Source: Anadara kagoshimensis | Taxonomy: Eukaryota > Mollusca > Bivalvia > Arcoida > Arcidae | Direction of reading: 5' to 3' | NCBI GenBank assembly: GCA_021292105.1 | Contig: CM037864.1 | Location: 39,399,486-39,463,485, forward strand | DNA: 64,000 nt | In this document: one piece after another, positions 58,361 through 64,000 of the stretch | Numbering within the stretch: position 1 is the first letter of the stretch | How the letters are laid out: every line of letters begins with the position of its first letter | Position numbers and translations under genes: made by a program | Notes under the pieces: model-generated | The model's database searches: none | What the model was told of the DNA's origin: nothing | The model's input: the letters and a program-made list of their open reading frames with translations, nothing else

Positions 58361-58506
58361 ATAAATATTACATTTCTGATAGGGTGACAGCCCATATTGT
58401 AACCCCTCGAAATTCATTGTCAACCTCGGCTTCGCCTCGTTTGACAATGACATTTCTCGGGGTGACAATATGGACTGTCACCCTATCAGAAATGTAATAT
58501 TTATAT
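58361..58506. repeat. Long palindrome (foldback element)
   Basis: The left arm ATAAATATTACATTTCTGAT-AGGGTGACAG... returns on the right as CTGTCACCCTATCAGAAATG-TAATATTTAT. The stem is about 70 bp with few mismatches, folding at CCTCGGCTTCGCCTCG. It has the same architecture as 8,734-8,885, including a ...CTCG/CGAG centre, but different sequence. Confidence 0.85.
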
Positions 58507-58645
58507 AATGTTGACCGAGTAAGTAAAACAATGTCCCAAACAGCCGACTCGTAATGTCACGTCCTAATTTTTCAATTTTTTAATGACACGAGAGTAAGTT
58601 TGGGTATTGTAACAACAAATAAACATGAAACAAGGTAATACATTA

Positions 58646-58651
58646 TTTATT
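58646..58651 (-). terminator. Polyadenylation signal of the C1q-domain gene
   Basis: AATAAA on the reverse strand, about 20 bases beyond the TGA stop, implying a very short 3' UTR. Confidence 0.65.
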
Positions 58652-58669
58652 TGTATCTTAATCAACTTG

Positions 58670-60196
58670 TCAGCTAGATATGATATGACCAGAGAAAGTG
58701 TTATACTGTTCATAAAAGGTAGCTGCACGATTCACTGGTACATAGACGTAGATCTTGTCTCCCTTTTTGAGCTGTAACAAAGCAGTGTTACTACCACTTT
58801 CATAGCCTCCTTTATCATCAGCGTATACCCTTACAACTTCCACACCATTCTTATATAAGAAAAGATATGCCAGTTTTTTTGCATTATTTAGAACGTTGAA
58901 GTGGAAGATGTATACACCTGGCTTCGGACAGGTAAATGTTCCAGTGCCTTTATCAAAGTTATGACAGGTATCCGTTACTACAGTATCATAGGTCAACTTA
59001 TGACCACCGGTGACAGTTTTATGTTTTGTATTCTTTGCAAAAAATGCTACAGGAAACTGACAATCTGCAAAGAACAAAATAAAATGTAGAAACAATACAT
59101 GGCCAAAAGAATATACATGTTATTAATATGTGTTACTTCGATCTTTGTATGTGTTACTATTGAAGAAATGCCTGATTGGTTATCGTGATTTTGATACATT
59201 GCATTGTCATTCTTCTTTTTCTATACAGCAATATTTCATTCATACTTGCTTCTCCTGCTTATGGTGCATTTGCTTCACAATTCACTATTATAGAGCCTGC
59301 TCCCACAGCAGGGACTTTATACAACTTACAAATTATTTGTTTACACAAAGATACTGCAAGCCTAGGCTTAGCACGAGCCTCGATTGTTTTTTTAAATTTT
59401 TACGGTCATCATCAATTAACTGTTGATAAGTTATATAAATGTGAGCTTGAAATAAAAGACACGAGTGATTCCTCAAGTTCTGCTTTCATATTTAGATTTA
59501 TACCTGAATCGTGACGCCCACGAAAGGCTACATTTGAAATTTTATGACAAACGTGATGACTTCAATTTTTCTATTGTCAACTTTCCTTTTCTATGCCGCA
59601 ATATACCTGCTTCTCCTGCTTATAGTATATTTGTTTCCCAATTTATACGCTATGGTAGAGCTTGTTCCCACTATAGGGACAACGAAGCAGGCTGCTTGCA
59701 AATAAATTGTTGACTCAGAATATTGCAAGCTTAGGCTTATCAAGGTTCTCAAAAAGTTTTATGGCCGTCATCACAGTATTGTTGATAAGTTTGATGTCTC
59801 TGTGTCCAGGATTGCCCTGGATTTATTTGACGTCCCATAGTTCTATGTTCCTTTCACACAATTTTTATTACACAATCCTACTTCACTTCCATAGTGAAAG
59901 TTTACGTGTTTAACTGAATTTACGTTTATTTGATTTTTGGATTGTGATTTTAGCATTGTTTTTGATAAAAGAAATCATTTCTTACCTTGATATGGCTTTT
60001 TCATTATTGACATTTGTTTCTTTATTTGTTTCATGTCTTTTCTGACATCTTCTACGTCTCTTGCAGTCAGTGCAAGTTTGACTTTCACATTTGAAAAACT
60101 CTCAAAAACATTATGAAGAAAACAATCACCATCTTTTGCCTCTGAAACGCATACACCACTAATCAAACTAATGACGAGAAACATCAACATGGTCAT
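58670..60196 (-). CDS. Secreted C1q-domain-containing protein
   Basis: Small secreted C1q-domain protein; in bivalves this large family includes pattern-recognition lectins of innate immunity. Two coding exons, reverse strand: 60196-59986 and 59064-58670, GT-AG, in frame, 201 residues. The first exon gives a signal peptide (MTMLMFLVISLISGVCVSEA) and a short charged alpha-helical stretch (LTARDVEDVRKDMKQIKKQM) likely to be a coiled coil for trimerisation; there is no collagen region. The second exon is a complete C1q beta-sandwich (PVAFFAK, FTCPKPGVYIFHF, NTALLQLKKGDKIYV, TFYEQYNTFSGHII). A TATA box (TATATAAA, 60,245-60,238) lies ~45 bases upstream and an AATAAA (58,651-58,646) just after the stop. 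The first in-frame ATG was chosen. The exact ligand cannot be inferred. Confidence 0.93.
59215..59500 (+). mobile_element. Retroelement 3' fragment, copy C (in C1q intron)
   Basis: Broken frames read ASPAYGAF, then IIEPAPTAGTLYNLQI and ITVDKLYKCEL, aligning in order with the other copies. It is antisense to the C1q gene and starts right at its intron's left part. Confidence 0.6.
59500..59945 (+). mobile_element. Retroelement 3' fragment, copy D (in C1q intron)
   Basis: The best preserved copy: LKFYDKRDDFNFSIVNFPFL, NIPASPAYSIFVSQFIRYGR, then (frame shifted) LGLSRFSKSFMAVI..., VDKFDVSVSRIALDLFDVP and the untranslated tail. Copies C and D in direct tandem make up nearly all of the C1q intron. 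Confidence 0.7.
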
Positions 60197-60237
60197 TATT
60201 ATGGCAATGTTGTTCGTTGACAAAAATTAGTGCATTT

Positions 60238-60245
60238 ATATACTC
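60238..60245 (-). promoter_or_regulatory. TATA box of the C1q-domain gene
   Basis: The reverse strand reads GAGTATATAAATGC, a strong TATA consensus 42-49 bases before the ATG, so transcription should start about 15-20 bases before the start codon. This suggests an inducible core promoter. Confidence 0.7.
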
Positions 60246-60744
60246 TAGCTCTCTAATATAGGTAACATGTTTCATTAATTATACATATATTTGATATGTA
60301 TACTGTTTTATGTAATATCTATTTAGTGATTGAAACTTCATCAAAATGCAAAGTAAACACGTGCACATAGGTGTTTCAGTTTAGTAATCAGACATTTGAT
60401 ACGAATAATGTTTTAGTTTGTTTGGAACATCATCTCACATTACGTTTTATATGCAAAGTAAACATGTGCACTATTGACAATATGTTACAATTTTGAAATA
60501 TATGCTGTATGCAGTAGTCATCATAAAAATGCAATTTTTGCATAGGTAATATACCAACATCTGTATTATAAAATATTTTTGAAAAACGTACATCTGTTGA
60601 TGTAGTTTTTGAGTTTTCAAACATTTATTATAACATATTACTTTGTCACCATCATTTTATTTTACGATTAAAACGAACTTTCTCAGCATTGACAGATTGA
60701 TATACAAGACGTATTTTTCAAAATCAAACATACCAATCCATATG

Positions 60745-60880
60745 CAAACCACAATACCAACTTTGAAACTTGCAAATTAGGTTAAACATGTCAACTTCCA
60801 CCAGGGGAGGTAGACCGGGTGACCAGTAAGGGTAAGTAATTCCTGTTTGGCTATCTACATCCGCCAAAAATTTGGAACTA
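60745..60880 (-). repeat. Retroelement 3' tail fragment
   Basis: ACTTTGAAACTTGCAAATTA, GTCAACTTCCACCAGGGGAG and GGTGACCAGTAAGGGTAAGT, followed by GCTATCTACATCCGCC, match the inverted tail blocks elsewhere. Confidence 0.55.
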
Positions 60881-61079
60881 TTTGGCATATTATGAATCAG
60901 AACTGTACGCTTGAATCCAATTAAAATATTAAAAAACGTGTTTAAATAATTTTTACGATAAAATAAGAAATAAAAAGTTAAAGATAGAAAATTAAACTTA
61001 TGGTGAAGGGAATTTGTTTTTAAGATATCGCCTAAGTAAGTGTTTCATTAATGACAATATTTATCCTCTTCTAATATAT

Positions 61080-61420
61080 TGCTGTCACCACAATATTGTT
61101 GATATTGATGGTGTAGTTGTCCTGGATATATTTGACGTCACATAGTGCTGTAATTTTTTTCATTCCCAATTTTGATTTCACATGTGGAGATTGTAGCTAA
61201 CTCCGGAAATATTAGCACAGACATGAACACCTGTTTAGATAGCTTCACCCGCAATGTTAGTAGTCAAAATTGAGAATGAAAGGGACATGAAACTTTGGGA
61301 CGTCAAATATATCAAGAATTTTGGATACAGACACATCATACTTACTATTCTAATACATGTATTATGACGACGGCCAAACAGTACTTGTAATGTACTTGCG
61401 TCAACAATTGTAAGGGATTC
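61080..61420. repeat. Head-to-head pair of retroelement tail fragments
   Basis: 61,080-61,200 reads forward (TGCTGTCACCACAATATTGT, GATATATTTGACGTCACATA). 61,200-61,420 reads the same tail in reverse (GAATGAAAGGGACATGAAAC, GGACGTCAAATATATC, ATTGTAATACTTGCG-like). The two form an imperfect inverted repeat. Confidence 0.55.
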
Positions 61421-61612
61421 TACCTTGAATGTCTTATTAACGAGATTGGTTTATATAGTAAAACGAAGAATCCTACATATACTAAAACTAATTTTAATTT
61501 TAACCATAGGGGAGTTCTTGAGTCTTTCGGTATCATTCTAAAAGAAGAAGAACTTAACCCTACATACTCCTATTGGACTCCAAAAAATAACCATACTAAC
61601 AAATATACATAG
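61421..61612 (+). pseudogene. Reverse-transcriptase fragment
   Basis: An uninterrupted ~63-codon frame encodes LECLINEIGLYSKTKNPTYT, ...RGVLESFGIIL and SYWTPKNNHTNKY. The last is close to the Y-W-x-P-K-x-H-K motif that precedes the catalytic core in one family of metazoan reverse transcriptases. Isolated and truncated at both ends. Likely the same retroelement as the 3' fragments. Confidence 0.55.
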
Positions 61613-62170
61613 TATAGTAGGTTCCTCTAAAAATACTGCTAAATTATTATAAGTACAGTATTACCCGGATATATTGAAGTAGAAGGGACTGGAGGAAACA
61701 GTTCAATATATCCTAAGTTCAATAAATTAGGGTACACACTCGCACCCAAAAATGTCAAGAATTGACGATATGGGGGGGGGGGAGGAGTGGTTTTCATCTG
61801 TTAAAGTATTTGTTTCAGTATGACGTATTTACATACTTAAATTAACTTTGATAATACTTTATTATTTTTTTATTAAATAAAAATTATGGAAAAAAATATC
61901 AGTCTCGGTAAATATCATTTATGATTAAAAGATACATGTATTAATCTTTGTTGTTTATTTACACTGTTTGCCAACATAGAAGCTCACACGAGTTTGAAAG
62001 ATCATTAGCATGTTGTTGGATGTTTTCCCAAATCACAGGCATATTAATCAATAAAAACAAAATAAACACTACTCACTGGTGTGAATTTAGTTTAATTATC
62101 AAGTCACATTAGTTTGGATGACATTTTACTCATTAGAGTAGTAGGGAGTGACTCTGTACCTTCCTTGTTT
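61613..62170. other. Anonymous DNA left of the PC4-type gene
   Basis: No gene seen. A G-run lies at 61,772-61,781, and 61,665-61,735 has short CAATATATCC inverted words. Confidence 0.45.
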
Positions 62171-62430
62171 GCATCACCCTTTGTTCTACTAGGACCTACT
62201 GCATCACCCTATTGTTCTACTAGGACCTATCGCATCACCCTTTGTTCCAAATATGGGTCACCGCATCACCCTTTGTTCTACTAGGACCTACGGCATCACC
62301 CTTTGTTCCAAATATGGGTCACCGCATCACCCTTTGTTCTACTAGGACCTACTGCATCACTCTTTGTTCCAAATATGGGTCACCGCATCACCCTTTGTTC
62401 TACTAGGACCTATCGCATCACCCTTTGTTT
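62171..62430. repeat. Alternating two-type 31-bp tandem repeat (61-bp higher-order unit)
   Basis: All units begin GCATCACCCTTTGTT. Type A continues CTACTAGGACCTACT (30-31 bp) and type B CCAAATATGGGTCACC (31 bp). The order is A A B A B A B A plus a half unit. A lone related word (ATGCATCACTCTATTGTT) occurs at about 62,550. Confidence 0.92.
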
Positions 62431-62610
62431 TTATTATGCTAAATAGACGATACAATGGGGATAGGGTTCAAGCGTGTTGGTTAAATGATGTGCTAGCAAT
62501 CAGAATTCTTTAAATCTTGTTCATTTAAATAATGTTCTTTATATGGACCCAATGCATCACTCTATTGTTAGAGAATTTGTAATTTATAATACGCGCTCTG
62601 GTTTTAAACG

Positions 62611-62657
62611 GACCAATCGGCGTTGAACGCATTATATCTGTTCGCTTTCATATAATA
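62611..62657 (+). promoter_or_regulatory. Putative CCAAT and TATA elements of the PC4-type gene
   Basis: GGACCAATCGG (CCAAT at 62,613-62,617) is followed by TATAATA (62,651-62,657). This spacing fits a core promoter with transcription starting near 62,680, before the upstream ORF. Confidence 0.45.
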
Positions 62658-62701
62658 TTGTGTAAGCGTTATCTAGTCACTTTAAAGCGCAATTTTGGTT
62701 T

Positions 62702-62809
62702 ATGTTCGGACGTTTATATTTTAAAACTTATATGGACGATTTAGACGAAGGGAATATTGAAAAAGAAATTGATCATCTGTGTGAGCTGTTCAAACGATTG
62801 CATTTATAA
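62702..62809 (+). CDS. Upstream ORF (35 codons) in the leader of the PC4-type gene
   Basis: It starts ATGTTCGGACG and ends TTATAA, only 9 bases before the main ATG. A second in-frame ATG at 62,732 gives MDDLDEGNIEKEIDHLCELF and five more residues. The composition (acidic, amphipathic) is less random than surrounding AT-rich noise. It could be a regulatory uORF or a vestige of an N-terminal exon; not recognised. Confidence 0.35.
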   Translation: MFGRLYFKTYMDDLDEGNIEKEIDHLCELFKRLHL

Positions 62810-62818
62810 AACAGAGAT

Positions 62819-63807
62819 ATGGATTCAGGTAAGTCTGATTAGTTTACATATAAACATTAAATAGAAATATACTTGTAAGAATTTAACTTGTGTGAGAGTA
62901 CACTTGGATGTAATAAACGCAAAACCTAGAATTATTTTGTAAATCTTGTAAATGAATTTATATTACGCGCCATATGATTATCCCCCTTAAAATGTCATAT
63001 TATCTTTAAACAGTCTACTTGTTTTTACATCAAAAGAACGAACTATAGTAAATAAAGCTCATTCACGCGTTCAGTAGGGTATAACCTTATTGTCATTTTT
63101 TTAAAGGCGAGACTTAAACATTGTATTTAAAGTGTCAGTCAAAATAATATATCAGCGGGGTAAAAGTGCAAAAACGCACACACATACACACTTTGGAAAT
63201 TAAATTATCAGAAAAATATATTAAATTTTAAAGCGTACAAACAGGTCATAAAACTACATATATTTTATTAATGAAAAATCCGGTTGATAAGAGTGTGTTT
63301 ATGGTTAATATTAATGAATAATTTTGATTTGTAGGAAATGAAGCTAATACAAACAGAAGAGATTTGTGTCTTCTAAATATCGGAAATGATCGTTTCGTGG
63401 TTGCACAAAGATATAACGACCATATTTTGATACACATTCGTCAATATGGTAAAGGAGAACACGGTTATTATCCTACCAAAAAGGGAATTGCTTTAAGTGT
63501 AGAACAATGGAATTTACTACACCAGGTACACTGGAATGAAATTCAATATTGCATTGACAATTTTGACAAAGAATATGTTTTTAACGGTTATGAAATGGGA
63601 GTCATGATCGACTTGGGTAAGAATATATTCGTGAATATCAAGAAACCATTTCAAGTGGTGGACATAAGAAAGTGGTTTATCCCGCATGAAAACCAAACTC
63701 TAATTCCATCAAGAATGGGTATTGCACTTACATTTAACCAATGGACTTCTGTAAGACAGAGTGTTGACTATCTGGATAAATATGTATTGAATGATGTCTC
63801 AGATTGA
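62819..63807 (+). CDS. Tandem PC4-like (p15 coactivator C-terminal domain) protein
   Basis: Predicted single-stranded nucleic-acid-binding protein. Two exons: 62819-62828 (ATG GAT TCA G) and 63335-63807, GT-AG, in frame, 160 residues. Two repeats of the PC4 fold are visible. Residues ~16-75: LLNIGNDRFVVAQRYNDHIL, IRQYGKGEHGYYPTKKGIAL and SVEQWNLL. Residues ~95-155: MIDLGKNIFVNIKKPF, VVDIRKWF, IPSRMGIALTFNQWTSV. The P-T/S-[KR]-K/M-G-I-A-L-x3-QW segment is the PC4 signature (human PC4: GRKGISLNPEQW). Canonical PC4 has a single such domain and dimerises; two in one chain may mimic the dimer. There is no Ser-rich N-terminal region. The uORF and tandem repeats around it suggest a lineage-specific expanded gene. 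Function is inferred from fold only. Confidence 0.82.
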
Positions 63808-63819
63808 AAGACAATGTGT

Positions 63820-64000
63820 AAGTGAGAAGAACAGCTGTTGTTTTGTAAAAAAAAATGTATGTAATACAATGTAAAATTAAGAAGAACAGCCGCTGTTTTT
63901 TTATGAAAAGTGTATGTAATTCAATGTAGAATTAAGAAGAACAGCTGCTTTTTTGTAACAAATGTAGATAATTTAATGTAGAATTGAGACAAACAGCCGC
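63820..64000. repeat. 55-bp tandem repeat downstream of the PC4-type gene, cut by window end
   Basis: GAAGAACAGC starts at 63,826, 63,881 and 63,936, with a diverged fourth (GACAAACAGC) at 63,988. Between them are T-rich stretches and TGTATGTAAT-CAATGTA-AATTAA. The repeat begins ~15 bases after the stop codon, so it is probably transcribed as 3' UTR. Confidence 0.88.

Larger units (their letters stand above)
57641..58669. other. Gene-free repeat DNA left of the C1q gene
   Basis: Holds a second-SINE-family fragment (57,935-58,015) and a long palindrome (58,361-58,506), with several GTGACATTACG/TGTCACCCT words between. No coding sequence supported. Confidence 0.5.

Overview
This is an AT-rich, intron-rich animal genome window dense in small repeats. 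A mollusc, most likely a marine bivalve, fits best. The reasons are frequent ACATGTACATGTA-like motifs, a short secreted C1q-domain gene, several tRNA-headed SINEs in many copies, and an intronic element built like the bivalve 'pearl' family (central tandem repeat, subterminal inverted repeats, 3' hairpin). I cannot name the species. There are no rRNA genes, functional tRNA genes, CRISPR arrays or operons.

Layout, left to right. 1-5.1 kb is a repeat-rich gene desert. 5,122-9,441 (-) is an FBXO30/FBXO40-type F-box gene (3 coding exons). It is divergent from APH1, the gamma-secretase membrane subunit (11,051-17,027, +, 6 coding exons). ZCCHC17/pNO40 (19,779-25,783, -, 8 coding exons) converges on APH1 and has a ~1.1 kb satellite just upstream of its start codon. 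27-30 kb is repeats and anonymous AT-rich DNA, with a SINE inserted inside an inverted-repeat element. ZC3H4, the triple CCCH zinc-finger protein of transcription restriction (30,386-45,986, -, 14 coding exons), dominates the centre. It contains a clear U12-type AT-AC intron inside the zinc-finger array, a Gly-Pro-Met-Asn-Gln coding minisatellite, about nineteen DPR motifs and one apparent one-base frameshift. SDHAF2, the factor that flavinylates succinate dehydrogenase (50,658-54,648, +, 4 exons), is divergent from ZC3H4. 56-61.6 kb is a graveyard of reverse-transcriptase fragments surrounding and filling the intron of a secreted C1q-domain gene (58,670-60,196, -). At the right end is a two-exon gene with two PC4-like single-strand-DNA-binding repeats (62,819-63,807, +). 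It has an upstream ORF in its leader, an alternating 31-bp repeat upstream and a 55-bp repeat downstream that runs off the window.

The conserved genes are ordinary single-copy housekeeping genes with no evident shared pathway: ubiquitin ligase adaptor, intramembrane protease subunit, RNA-binding nucleolar protein, transcription terminator factor, mitochondrial assembly factor. The two genes at the right, C1q and tandem PC4, look like lineage-expanded accessory genes in repeat-rich DNA. Exon borders were read by eye from GT-AG (or AT-AC) signals, reading-frame continuity and remembered family sequence. No alignment or expression data were available.
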